Below are positions 56,163 to 63,212 of a stretch of 64,000 bases of DNA, one piece after another. Below the pieces are notes generated by a model. The model made no database searches and had not been told where the DNA came from. It saw nothing but the letters and a program-made list of their open reading frames with translations. Origin of the DNA: Bacteroidaceae bacterium (lineage in GTDB: Bacteria > Bacteroidota > Bacteroidia > Bacteroidales > Bacteroidaceae). The position numbers and the translations under genes were made by a program. The stretch covers positions 1 to 64,000 of the forward strand of contig JAEEZX010000064.1 in assembly GCA_016292045.1 (NCBI GenBank), written 5' to 3'. Position 1 is the first letter of the stretch. Each line of letters begins with the position of its first letter.

Positions 56163-56556
56163 GGCCAGCCTCCTCTCTGTCTAAATCGTCCTCGATGGCC
56201 CGCTGAACGAAAGCCTTGATCTTATCGTCATTCAGTCGCTCGTCGGTCTCAAACAGGTGCTCCACACGCTTCATAGACAGCGCACCGTTCAACAGGTACA
56301 TTCTCCTGCCTAAGTCCATGTCATACTCACGCTTCGGCTCCGCGATGTTGAACGATGTCTGCTTGCCTCGCGGATAGACTAAGTTGCTGTTGGTCTCCTT
56401 GATGTGCTGGAGATTGTTCATAATGAGACTGCCAACCTTCGCCCGTGCCTCACAGAGGACAGCTTCAATCTAGTCTTTCAGCTCAGCGTCAACCACGATG
56501 CCGGCCAGGAGGTTGAATCCCATTTCAAAATAAGGCTGTTCTACTTTCTGAATCAT
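56155..56556 (-). pseudogene. Gene with in-frame TAG at codon 29 (134 codons)
   Basis: ATG at 56556 after GGAGATACGACT, then 28 sense codons (MIQKVEQPYFEMGF... to AELKD), an in-frame TAG at 56472-56470, then 105 more codons in the same frame to the stop at 56155 (IEAVLCEARAKVGSLIMNN...). The text reads smoothly across the TAG, and C to T in a CAG (Gln) would explain it. TAG is a normal stop elsewhere here (integrase, methyltransferase), so code change is unlikely. Either a broken gene, or restart at MNNLQHIKE (56421), giving an 88-aa protein. Confidence 0.6.
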
Positions 56557-56594
56557 AGTCGTATCTCCTTTTCTTTAGTTGTTACTGATGATGG

Positions 56595-56936
56595 TTAGAG
56601 CAGGCTGGCAATGCTGAACGAGCGGAAAGCCTCTTTCTCCAAGTCCCAGTAGGACACAGCAGAATAGCAGGGCTTGCGGTCAGTACCTTTGTACTCGTAG
56701 TTGATGGCCGACCCTTTGAGGGTGCCGATGGCCTTGCGAATCTCACCATTAGCCTTGCGGAAGGTGAACTCAGCAACACCGACGGACATCTGAGCCTTGA
56801 TTTTCATTGCCTGCCATGCCTTGCGGAGGGCTTCAGCAATGTTGGCGACGTCCTTCCTGCGGAGGATGGCCCAAGCAGCTTTCATTACCATACTCTTACT
56901 AACTCTCACGTTGCTCTTTGATGCGATAGTTGCCAT
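56595..56936 (-). CDS. DUF2693-like protein (113 aa)
   Basis: The C-terminal half (FTFRKANGEIRKAIGTLKGSAINYEYKG... SAVSYWDLEKEAFRSFSIASL) matches the DUF2693 pattern (FxYxKKxGExRxAxGTL...YxDLxKxxWRSF), a Bacteroidetes phage/conjugative element domain with an SH3-like look. The N-terminal half is a basic helical stretch with a RRKDVANIAEALRKAW helix. First gene after promoter copy 9. Role unknown. Confidence 0.7.
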   Translation of the reverse strand: MATIASKSNVRVSKSMVMKAAWAILRRKDVANIAEALRKAWQAMKIKAQMSVGVAEFTFRKANGEIRKAIGTLKGSAINYEYKGTDRKPCYSAVSYWDLEKEAFRSFSIASLL

Positions 56937-56943
56937 AATCTTT

Positions 56944-57010
56944 GAAGTTTTGAAGTTTGTATCTTATTTACATTACAAAGGTACAAACATTTTATCAAAT
57001 ACGCAAATAT
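56944..57010 (-). promoter_or_regulatory. Phage promoter/leader repeat, copy 9
   Basis: Minus-strand TTTGCGTATTTGATAA, TACCTTTG, TGTAAATAAGATAC and ACTTCAAAACTTCAAAG before the ATG. A second TTTGCGAATTTGATTA half-copy lies just upstream (57024-57042), the only place where the operator-like part occurs twice. Confidence 0.8.
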
Positions 57011-57049
57011 CACGGCAATTATTTTAATCAAATTCGCAAATTTTTTCTA

Positions 57050-57430
57050 CTAATATATCAAGCCCATCATTCGCATGAGCCTGCGTAGTTCGGTCAGTTC
57101 CCTGTACTTGTCTGTTGCGTCAAACACCTTCGCCGTCTGTAGCGAGTAGGAGGTGCAGCAGTATTCTACCTTATCCATCGTACCGCCATCTGGATTGCGG
57201 TAATGGCCGATGGAACTTCTCAAGTGCTTCGCGTCTATATCCATCGTCACGCAGTAGTCAGGGTCACAGCATCCACTAAGCCAGTGGATAGCCTGATCTG
57301 GCGGCTCGGTGAAGAAGCAGAAGCCTACGCTCGTTGTCCTATACCCAATATGCGGCTTCTCATTACGGAGCGTCGCCCCTGACATGAGCAGCTTGTATTC
57401 GGCTTCGGACATGAATCTGTGTACTATCAT
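57050..57430 (-). CDS. Hypothetical protein with ART/KptA-like look (126 aa)
   Basis: MIVHRFMSEAEYKLLMSGATLRNEKPH, TTSVGFCFFTEPPDQAIHWLSGCCDPDYCVTMDID and SSIGHYRNPDGG. This order (entry site, T-S-V-G-F-C-F-F box, late H-Y-R) resembles phage versions of ADP-ribosyl/2'-phosphotransferase-like (DarT- or KptA-like) folds, but no match is certain. ATGA overlap with the gene upstream (57427-57430). Confidence 0.5.
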   Translation of the reverse strand: MIVHRFMSEAEYKLLMSGATLRNEKPHIGYRTTSVGFCFFTEPPDQAIHWLSGCCDPDYCVTMDIDAKHLRSSIGHYRNPDGGTMDKVEYCCTSYSLQTAKVFDATDKYRELTELRRLMRMMGLIY

Positions 57431-57705
57431 CTTTCTTCTGGTTTTAATTCTTTCATCAGCATATCTATATGAAGGGCAAAGGTGGCCACGGCCTTGTGAT
57501 AGGCGATTTCCTCACCTTCGGCCTTTGCAGACTCAGCATAGACATCGAGCATACGCCGTTTGGCCACCCATAGCTTTGTGTAGATGTCAGAGACACCAAA
57601 GCGATAACCATTTACCCATGCAGCCACCTCGCCCTTGTCGAACTGTAGATAGCGCTCTTCGCTGGCAAGGGCTTTCAGTCGTGCCTCTACTTTACCTTCG
57701 CTCAT
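57427..57705 (-). CDS. Hypothetical helical protein (92 aa)
   Basis: An all-alpha protein (ARLKALASEERYLQFDKGEVAAWVNGYRFGVSDIYTKLWVAKRRML; AHKAVATFALHIDMLMKELKPEE). Helical GxRFGVSDIY pattern seen in short phage proteins. Function unknown. Confidence 0.5.
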   Translation of the reverse strand: MSEGKVEARLKALASEERYLQFDKGEVAAWVNGYRFGVSDIYTKLWVAKRRMLDVYAESAKAEGEEIAYHKAVATFALHIDMLMKELKPEER

Positions 57706-57707
57706 AG

Positions 57708-58205
57708 CTATTTCATTATATCTGTGATACGCCCTCGCTTGTCAAAGCGACAATGACAGAAAGCGATGGCATTCTTCTCTCTCTTTCCTGGATAGTGATA
57801 CCGCTTCTCAAAAGCCGTGAACCACGTTTCGTCGTAGATTTCATCAAAGGGCAGACAGCCACAGGAAAACAGCTGCTTCACCTGCATGACCAAATCCTTT
57901 CTCGGGTTTCGGAAGTTCAGAGGAAAATCGCCCTTGGTTGTCCGCACATATATCCACCAGCCACCGAAGAACATTCCCCAAATCGGCTCGTTCCAGAACA
58001 CCCATACAGCGCAGGGCCTCACCTCTTCGTGCGCCCGCTTCATATAGATGTTGCTGTCCTGCTTCGCTTTCTTTCGGGCAAAGATTTCCTTGTAGGTGAC
58101 AGACTGCCACTCCGTATCGCATATATCCTTATACAGGTAGGCAATCTCTCTCGGCAAGTCCACACCCCACCAGGTCTTAGCACCGCCTCTGGTCATGTAC
58201 GTCAT
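57708..58205 (-). CDS. Hypothetical protein (165 aa)
   Basis: An aromatic-rich protein (WVFWNEPIWGMFFGGWWIYVRTTKGD, a hydrophobic patch that is not a clean membrane helix). C-terminal EKRYHYPGKREKNAIAFCHCRFDKRG. Start chosen at MTYMTRGGAK because it overlaps the upstream stop as ATGA (58202-58205). Function unknown. Confidence 0.5.
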   Translation of the reverse strand: MTYMTRGGAKTWWGVDLPREIAYLYKDICDTEWQSVTYKEIFARKKAKQDSNIYMKRAHEEVRPCAVWVFWNEPIWGMFFGGWWIYVRTTKGDFPLNFRNPRKDLVMQVKQLFSCGCLPFDEIYDETWFTAFEKRYHYPGKREKNAIAFCHCRFDKRGRITDIMK

Positions 58206-58405
58206 AGCTTCCTCGATTTGTCAGCGTTCAACACCTCCACCTCATACGACTGTAGGACAGGGAACAGCCTCGGTGCCTTGTCTTTATCCTCGAAGCGTGT
58301 GCAGTAGGTGGTGGTGGCCATACACGTCTTTGTGAAGCTACCTGCCTGTGACCAGCAATTCTTCAGCTTGGTACACCGTCTACATAATGGAGAAATCTGT
58401 CTCAT
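58202..58405 (-). CDS. Small Cys-rich protein (67 aa)
   Basis: CRRCTKLKNCWSQAGSFTKTCMATTTYCTRFED: five Cys in a CxxC...C...C...C arrangement followed by a basic end. Coupled to the downstream gene. Likely a small metal-binding module. Function unknown. Confidence 0.5.
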   Translation of the reverse strand: MRQISPLCRRCTKLKNCWSQAGSFTKTCMATTTYCTRFEDKDKAPRLFPVLQSYEVEVLNADKSRKL

Positions 58406-58408
58406 AGG

Positions 58409-58552
58409 CTAATCGTCTTCGTAGTCCTCCCATTCCGGGCATGAGTCATAGCTCTCTCGTTTCTCTCCAGTGAGAGCGCACTTGTATAGAGGGCAGAATG
58501 TTCCCTCGTTTCTGACGTGCTTGCAGTTGTAGCAAATCTGTTCCTCGTTCAT
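58409..58552 (-). CDS. Small zinc-binding protein (47 aa)
   Basis: ATG at 58552, TAG at 58411-58409. ICYNCKHV, GTFCPLYKCALTGEKRESYDSCPEWEDY: CxxC...C...C...C, the 'CxxCxxx...KCxxxGxxxxxxxxCxxxxxxx' layout of small Bacteroidetes phage zinc proteins. Similar in style to the 43-aa protein at 2265. Function unknown. Confidence 0.55.
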   Translation of the reverse strand: MNEEQICYNCKHVRNEGTFCPLYKCALTGEKRESYDSCPEWEDYEDD

Positions 58553-58585
58553 ATCTTCACTTTTTTGATGTAAGATTCATTTTCT

Positions 58586-59410
58586 TTACCAGCGCTTCAC
58601 CAATTTACCTTTTGGCTCAAGTCCCCAATGGATGCGGATCTTGTCTAAGCGGATGGATTTCTTTCTCGAAAGACAGCTTTTCTCATACATCTTTCGTCTC
58701 TGCTCAGGTGTCATAGCTGCTGTTACCCTTGTGGCCTTCTCTGCATCCGTTATCAGCATGAGGTTGTCGATGGTGCAGTTCAGGCGGTTGCCATCCTTAA
58801 AGGCGACGCACATTCCCTTCGGTATCTCCCCATGGTACTTCTTCCATAGCCAACGGTGCTTCTGTACCATCTTTGGCTCACCTTCTACCTTGATGTAGAT
58901 GTAGCCGTCATGTCGGACTGACTCGTAGCCTACAGGCCGAGTATTGTGCGGCTTATGACCGGACTTGAAACGTGTCGGCTTGGTGCGCTCTATCATTTCA
59001 GCAGACATGAAAGAAGTCTGACGCTTCCCTTTGTTCGGAGGTGTCAGGCCCTTGGTGAATCGGCAAGCAATAGATTTCGGGTCAGCAGCCAGCCGATGAC
59101 CGATGCTGCTCAGATGTTCCTTCGTTTTCTCCAGTCCGAGTATCTTTGCCCGCTGGTAGATGGAACTGGCAGAACGACCATCGAAAAGCTGCTGTAGCTC
59201 GCTCATGGTATGGTCAGGATAAAACTTACGCAACTGCTTATCCTCCTTGGCAGTCCAACGGCCTTTTATCTTTCTGAGGTGTAGCTTCTGTGCCTTTGTC
59301 TTCAGCGCAGGCATGGAGACACCCAGCTTGAAGGCCAGTATAGCCAACGGAGTCTCCTTGTATTCCTTTCGGAGCGTAGCCACCATCTGTTTCGTCCAAA
59401 CCTTTCTCAT
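58586..59410 (-). CDS. Myb-type DNA-binding HNH homing-like endonuclease
   Basis: A 274-residue protein. Two Myb/SANT-like HTH repeats at the N-terminus (VWTKQMVATLRKEYKETPLAILAFKLGVSM; RWTAKEDKQLRKFYPDHTMSELQQLFDGRSASSIYQRAKILGL), a middle linker, then HNH_3 type text: HDGYIYIKVEGEPKMVQKHRWLWKKYHGEIPKGMCVAFKDGNRLNCTIDNLMLITDA (His-Asn ligands in HRWLW and DNLMLI). Such free-standing endonucleases nick DNA and can spread themselves. Next to the methyltransferase gene. It is a typical phage homing endonuclease. Confidence 0.85.
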   Translation of the reverse strand: MRKVWTKQMVATLRKEYKETPLAILAFKLGVSMPALKTKAQKLHLRKIKGRWTAKEDKQLRKFYPDHTMSELQQLFDGRSASSIYQRAKILGLEKTKEHLSSIGHRLAADPKSIACRFTKGLTPPNKGKRQTSFMSAEMIERTKPTRFKSGHKPHNTRPVGYESVRHDGYIYIKVEGEPKMVQKHRWLWKKYHGEIPKGMCVAFKDGNRLNCTIDNLMLITDAEKATRVTAAMTPEQRRKMYEKSCLSRKKSIRLDKIRIHWGLEPKGKLVKRW

Positions 59411-59413
59411 AGC

Positions 59414-60955
59414 CTACCCGAATAACGTCATTTCAGTGGATGCAGTAGCCTTGGCCTTACGCTCTGGCTTCTTACGTTCCTTCTGTGTTTTCTTAGGCAA
59501 ATCCCAGCCCTTAGTCTTGGCGACTTCTTGGTTGAAGCGATACCATACATCTTCGTCCAGGAACTCAAAGTGCATCGTACCCTTCTTGTATGCTATGCAC
59601 TTGAAGAAGCCCCACACAAACCATGTTCCCCACGGCTGGCCTTCGGCAGTTTCACGCAGGCTACCGATGGACTCATAGTTACTACCTGTCAGGTAGCAGA
59701 GGGCCTTTGTCACATCTTCTACCTTATCGCGGTTGCCGCTGTAGCGGATGCTAACACTCTGCTTATGCCAGCTATAATCTCCGTAGTCAGTCATCCAGTC
59801 AACGATAAACCGCTTGTTGACCATGTAGTTCGCATTGGTCTTCCATTTCTCGCCTGCTGTGCTGTTCTCAGCAGACAGCTCACAGATAGCGTCGAAAGCC
59901 TCTACCAATGCCGACTGCATCCGCTGGCCAGTAGTCTGAATCACTATATCAATAACACGGTAGATGTTGGCCATGGTGAACGGAGCATTTTTATTCGTCT
60001 CGATGAACTTGTTTATTTGCTCGTTGAGCTTAGCCGTAGCGTACTTCCGCATATTCAGCTTGTCAAAGATGATGCGCCAGTAGTATTTCTGCAGGGCCTT
60101 GCGGTATGAGGAATGTGTGACGGTAGTGGCTCGATCGTCGCTGCTGACAGCCTTAAACCTGACAGGCAGGTAGCCATATTCCACCTTGCGCTTGCCTGGC
60201 TCGCCATTGGTTTTCACCACGTCCTCATATTCAACGTAGGTTGCTGCCTCATTGATTCTCTCTGTTGCGGCCATCACCTCGTCAAACATCTTCACAGCAG
60301 AGACGTAGCGGTTGACCAGCTCCCTGATGAAGTTATAGGGCATGATGCCCTCGCGCTCGTTGGCGTTGGCACTATCCTCGTCATAGCCGGCGAAGAAATA
60401 CCCAGCAAACTCGTCTGCACCCTCACCATGCTTGTAGAGCTTGACAAGGCTCACACGGCAGCGCGTCCGTCTCTCAGCGTCCTGTTCAAAGACAGAGCCA
60501 AGGCTTTCTTCCCTGCCCTCGTTCTCTATCAGCTCACACAAACGCTGATTCTTGTCATAGCGACTGTAGCCGTTGATGGTCTCAGAGTTGCAGAGGGCGG
60601 TAATGATACAGCCCGGAGGGGCTATCTCATAGGCATGGAGGATATGCTCAGCTCCTTTGCTAAACGGTGGATTCATAACGATATGCTGCACATGGCTCAC
60701 CATGTCAGGTGTGACGGTCAGGAAGTCATTTGCTATCACCTCACACTTGCCATCCAGCAGCTTGCGAATATTCGGGTCATTCTCACAGGCAATGACCTCA
60801 CCAGCACCATTCTTTTTCAGCCAGTCAACGATATTGCCCTTGCCTGCCGACGGCTCCAGTATGGTCTTACCTATAATATCCTCACCCATCATCATCTGCT
60901 CGATGACCGCGTTAGGGGTGGGGTAGAAATCCGGGTTGTCTGTAAAGATGTTCAT
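59414..60955 (-). CDS. SAM-dependent DNA methyltransferase with DUF4942 domain
   Basis: A 513-residue protein. The N-terminal methyltransferase has motif I EPSAGKGNIVDWLKK and motif IV MNPPFSKGAEH (N-P-P-F, typical of adenine N6 methyltransferases). The C-terminal DUF4942 part is seen from FDEVMAATERINEA through KNAPFTMANIYRVID and NKRFIVDWMTDYGDYSW. Likely modifies phage DNA against restriction. It is a SAM user in the same element as the metK/mtnN/luxS set. ATGA overlaps with its upstream neighbour (60952-60955). Confidence 0.85.
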   Translation of the reverse strand: MNIFTDNPDFYPTPNAVIEQMMMGEDIIGKTILEPSAGKGNIVDWLKKNGAGEVIACENDPNIRKLLDGKCEVIANDFLTVTPDMVSHVQHIVMNPPFSKGAEHILHAYEIAPPGCIITALCNSETINGYSRYDKNQRLCELIENEGREESLGSVFEQDAERRTRCRVSLVKLYKHGEGADEFAGYFFAGYDEDSANANEREGIMPYNFIRELVNRYVSAVKMFDEVMAATERINEAATYVEYEDVVKTNGEPGKRKVEYGYLPVRFKAVSSDDRATTVTHSSYRKALQKYYWRIIFDKLNMRKYATAKLNEQINKFIETNKNAPFTMANIYRVIDIVIQTTGQRMQSALVEAFDAICELSAENSTAGEKWKTNANYMVNKRFIVDWMTDYGDYSWHKQSVSIRYSGNRDKVEDVTKALCYLTGSNYESIGSLRETAEGQPWGTWFVWGFFKCIAYKKGTMHFEFLDEDVWYRFNQEVAKTKGWDLPKKTQKERKKPERKAKATASTEMTLFG

Positions 60956-61236
60956 GCTGCCAGCTCCTTATATGCTTGTGTGAATCTCACCGACTTTGCG
61001 AGTGCGTCTATAATCTCCTGCTTCTTGGCAAAGCGACCAGGCAGGCCAGCGAAAGAGTAAGGAACGAAGCTAATACCTTCGCGCCTGTAGGTGTCAAGCG
61101 TCCAATAGGAGCCAGCATAGGCCGTGTGGCCATGCCGTTCAGTCTGAATAGCCCTTCTCTGGGCAATCAGCTTGTAATTGCCGTCATCGCTGAAAGCCAC
61201 GATACGACGTGCTGTGTTCTCGTAAACTTTACTCAT
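60952..61236 (-). CDS. Hypothetical protein (94 aa), operon head
   Basis: A basic protein (RIVAFSDDGNYKLIAQRRAIQTERHG) with an aromatic middle, SYWTLDTYRREGISFVPYSFAGLPG. First gene after promoter copy 10 and coupled to the methyltransferase. Function unknown. Confidence 0.55.
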   Translation of the reverse strand: MSKVYENTARRIVAFSDDGNYKLIAQRRAIQTERHGHTAYAGSYWTLDTYRREGISFVPYSFAGLPGRFAKKQEIIDALAKSVRFTQAYKELAA

Positions 61237-61242
61237 AATCTC

Positions 61243-61312
61243 GAAGTTTTGAAGTATAAATCTTATTTGACACTACAAAGGTAAGCAAATTTTATCAAAT
61301 GCGCAAATTTTA
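61243..61312 (-). promoter_or_regulatory. Phage promoter/leader repeat, copy 10
   Basis: Minus-strand TTTGCGCATTTGATAA, TACCTTTG, AGTGTCAAATAAGATT and ACTTCAAAACTTCGAG just before the ATG at 61236. Drives the methyltransferase/HNH operon. Confidence 0.8.
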
Positions 61313-61357
61313 CGCCTTGTTTTTTCGTCATATCCACAAATTTTGTCTGAGACAGGA

Positions 61358-61390
61358 CAAAAAGAAGGGGCGGCTGAATCGTCCACCCCT
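61358..61390 (-). terminator. Rho-independent terminator
   Basis: Minus-strand GGGGTGG...CCGCCCC stem followed by TTCTTTTTG. It ends the transcript of the 98-aa gene. Confidence 0.7.
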
Positions 61391-61403
61391 ATGCGTCCGG
61401 CCT

Positions 61404-61700
61404 CTATTTCAGGTAATGGTGCGGCTCCTTATTCTGCTCTATCCACTCCGTCACCTGCTTTCTGGTCACCTGTTTCTTGTAGATGGCCAACGTCTGCACA
61501 ATGATGTAGTCCACGTCAACGTAGATGTCGCACGTCCATAACTCATAGCGGACGTATATCTCAGGAGTGACCTTCTTCCGCAGAGCAGCGTAGTATTGCT
61601 CCCGCAGTCTCTCAAACTCAACATTGGATTCAGTAAGCACGATCTTCGGCAGGTGCTTCGCCTGAATGTCCTTGATGTCTTGGAAAATCCATTTACTCAT
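61404..61700 (-). CDS. Hypothetical protein (98 aa)
   Basis: A soluble protein (IFQDIKDIQAKHLPKIVLTES; LREQYYAALRKKVTPEIYVRYELW), with a strand-rich centre (CDIYVDVDYIIVQTLAIYK) and a final EWIEQNKEPHHYL. It is separated by a 247-base gap from the MutS-like gene upstream. Function unknown. Confidence 0.5.
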   Translation of the reverse strand: MSKWIFQDIKDIQAKHLPKIVLTESNVEFERLREQYYAALRKKVTPEIYVRYELWTCDIYVDVDYIIVQTLAIYKKQVTRKQVTEWIEQNKEPHHYLK

Positions 61701-61730
61701 AATCTTCTCTGTTTGTTCGTGAATAACCCA

Positions 61731-61814
61731 TTAAAGGGTGCGCTTTCCTTTATCGCCCAATGTTACCCGTCTGGCCGTTACAACGCCCCACTTGCCCGCG
61801 TAGTAGTCGCGCAT
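61731..61814 (-). CDS. Small ORF (27 aa) in an intergenic gap
   Basis: ATG at 61814, TAA at 61733-61731: MRDYYAGKWGVVTARRVTLG..., basic, with an upstream open frame that could extend it to about 50 residues (KQKRNLKAMRDYYAG). It is in the 61701-61947 gap. It could be a small protein or chance. Weak case. Confidence 0.3.
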   Translation of the reverse strand: MRDYYAGKWGVVTARRVTLGDKGKRTL

Positions 61815-61910
61815 CGCTTTCAAGTTCCTTTTTTGTTTCGGGGTGGAAAGCAACTTCAAAGGTGCTACCGAAAATGCGGATAAAACCACCCATCCCTAAT
61901 GAGAGGATTG

Positions 61911-61934
61911 TTGGTGCCCAAGGCTCGAACCTGG
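61911..61934 (-). other. tRNA-like T-arm and acceptor fragment
   Basis: Minus-strand CCAGG-TTCGAGC-CTTGG folds as a perfect T arm (one G-T pair), and GCACCAA follows like the 3' acceptor strand. No matching 5' acceptor, D arm or anticodon arm is found where a tRNA would need it (that DNA is coding). It may be a relic of a tRNA, an att-like scar or chance. Confidence 0.3.
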
Positions 61935-61947
61935 GCGCACAGCCTTA

Positions 61948-62586
61948 TTACTGATTCACCACAGCAGGAGCCACAAGCTCTGTGATACAACGCTTCGCCA
62001 GCTTCTTCGTTTTCTTCGGATCTTCCAACGGGTCACAGATGGCCACTCGTCTGCCCGCCCGTATGAGCTTCGGGAGATAGGTGTCGAGGGCATGGTGAGG
62101 GAATCCGGCCATCGCGTCCTTTGTATCGTGCCACTTGTGGTCTTTCGTGTTTCTGTAGGTGAGGGTGATTCCCAGTATTCGGGCAGACTCCACAGCGTCC
62201 TGCTCGTAGGTCTCGTAGAAGTCACCACAACGGAACAGGAGCAAAGCGTCTGGATGCAGGGCTTTCAGCTCATGGTACTGCTCCAGTATTGTCTTAGGCT
62301 TCGGTCTCTCAGGATGGGCGGCTATGAAGTCGTTAAGAAGCTCTTCGCTGCTCCAGCAGAAGCAGATGTTGTTCTCGCAGGATGGGCTATAATTGTAGTC
62401 CAGCACCCGTGAGCCGTATTCATTGCTAATACTGCCACGACATTTCTTCTCGTTGGCCAGCTTTATTACATAGTCCTGAATCTCCTCGAATGTCTCAACG
62501 TCCTTCAGTTGGTTACTGGTGATGATGTCAGCGATTTCGCCTGTGGCTTCGCTTCTGACTTCAATGCTGAAAAATTTCTTTGCCAT
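61948..62586 (-). CDS. Protein with C-terminal MutS domain I (orphan)
   Basis: Start [20 protein letters not shown] at 62586; the longer frame covers promoter copy 11. The first 100 residues are an unrelated alpha/beta part. From [46 protein letters not shown] through [37 protein letters not shown] the text follows the mismatch-recognition domain of MutS (hpdxLLFFRxGDFYExFxxDA... MAGvPxHaxexYlxkLixxGxkvAixeQ). The clamp, lever and ATPase domains are absent. Mobile elements of Bacteroidetes carry such stand-alone domain I proteins. It may bind DNA or compete with host MutS. Confidence 0.75.
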   Translation of the reverse strand: MAKKFFSIEVRSEATGEIADIITSNQLKDVETFEEIQDYVIKLANEKKCRGSISNEYGSRVLDYNYSPSCENNICFCWSSEELLNDFIAAHPERPKPKTILEQYHELKALHPDALLLFRCGDFYETYEQDAVESARILGITLTYRNTKDHKWHDTKDAMAGFPHHALDTYLPKLIRAGRRVAICDPLEDPKKTKKLAKRCITELVAPAVVNQ

Positions 62587-62592
62587 GATGTC

Positions 62593-62664
62593 TAAGTTTT
62601 GAAGGTGAATTATTATCTTATTTACACTACAAAGGTAGCAAGAAATAATCATATACGCAAGTTT
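62593..62664 (-). promoter_or_regulatory. Phage promoter/leader repeat, copy 11
   Basis: Minus-strand CTTGCGTATATGATTA, TACCTTTG, AGTGTAAATAAGATAA and CCTTCAAAACTTA before the MutS domain I-like ATG. Full copy. Confidence 0.8.
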
Positions 62665-62691
62665 ACTACCTTTTATTTTGGTTAGCTGATG

Positions 62692-63042
62692 TTAAAGATT
62701 TCGCAGGATATACTCATAATAGATGTACTCTCCAACGAAAGCAATCAGGAAGCTACTGCTACCACCAAGCCTTACGTCCTCCATGTCAATCTTCACGAAG
62801 TCATTGAGGTAGTCAGCGTATGTCTCACGGTCACACTCGTCCAGTTCAATCAGTTCGTCCGTCTCGTCGCCGTCCTCACTTACTGCAAATCCCTGAGTGT
62901 AAGACAGAGCCTTTTCTTTGGCTCCGATAAGCACCAGTCTGAAACCAAGTTCTGAAAGCGAGCCACTATCAAAAGCTCTCTTTGCCTTAATGAGTTCATT
63001 AGCAAGTGCCAGATGTTCGTCGATGAAAGTTTGTTTGTTCAT
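62692..63042 (-). CDS. Hypothetical acidic protein (116 aa)
   Basis: An acidic, helical protein (LALANELIKAKRAFDSGSLSELGFRLVLIG; SEDGDETDELIELDECDRETYADYLNDFVKIDMEDV), with a hydrophobic end (FLIAFVGEYIYYEYIL). Directly behind promoter copy 12. Function unknown. Confidence 0.55.
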   Translation of the reverse strand: MNKQTFIDEHLALANELIKAKRAFDSGSLSELGFRLVLIGAKEKALSYTQGFAVSEDGDETDELIELDECDRETYADYLNDFVKIDMEDVRLGGSSSFLIAFVGEYIYYEYILRNL

Positions 63043-63048
63043 AATTCT

Positions 63049-63113
63049 GAAGTTTTGAAGGGTTTATCTTATATTGCACTACAAAGGTACAAAGAAATAA
63101 TCAAACACGCAAC
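63049..63113 (-). promoter_or_regulatory. Phage promoter/leader repeat, copy 12
   Basis: Minus-strand GTTGCGTGTTTGATTA, TACCTTTG, AGTGCAATATAAGATAA and CCCTTCAAAACTTC before the ATG at 63042. It is the most diverged copy (leader AATATAAG in place of AAATAAG). Confidence 0.75.
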
Positions 63114-63185
63114 ATTACCAACTTTTATTTTCAGTTAGCTTGTGTTAAATTTATCACTTGCGCAACAATATTCGCCTAAATTTAC

Positions 63186-63193
63186 TACCTTTG
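63186..63193 (+). promoter_or_regulatory. Promoter -7 box of the right-end lipoprotein
   Basis: Plus-strand TACCTTTG, 20 bases before the ATG at 63213. An AACTTGCGC-like stretch lies upstream but at longer spacing than in the repeat family, so control may differ. Confidence 0.6.
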
Positions 63194-63212
63194 CAGAAAA
63201 ATTGACTGAGGT

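Noticed and set aside
56470..56472. Recoding of TAG to an amino acid across the phage
   Set aside because: The integrase, the methyltransferase fragment and the 47-aa gene end with TAG at natural places, and long ORFs do not need in-frame TAG read-through.
61911..61984. Complete tRNA gene
   Set aside because: Only the T arm and a 3' acceptor-like end are found; the 5' half would lie inside the MutS domain I-like coding region and does not pair.
4601..63113. The twelve promoter repeats as a CRISPR array or transposon ends
   Set aside because: The copies are scattered, always just before an ATG, in one orientation, and contain -33 and -7 boxes; there are no spacers, terminal inverted repeats or target duplications.
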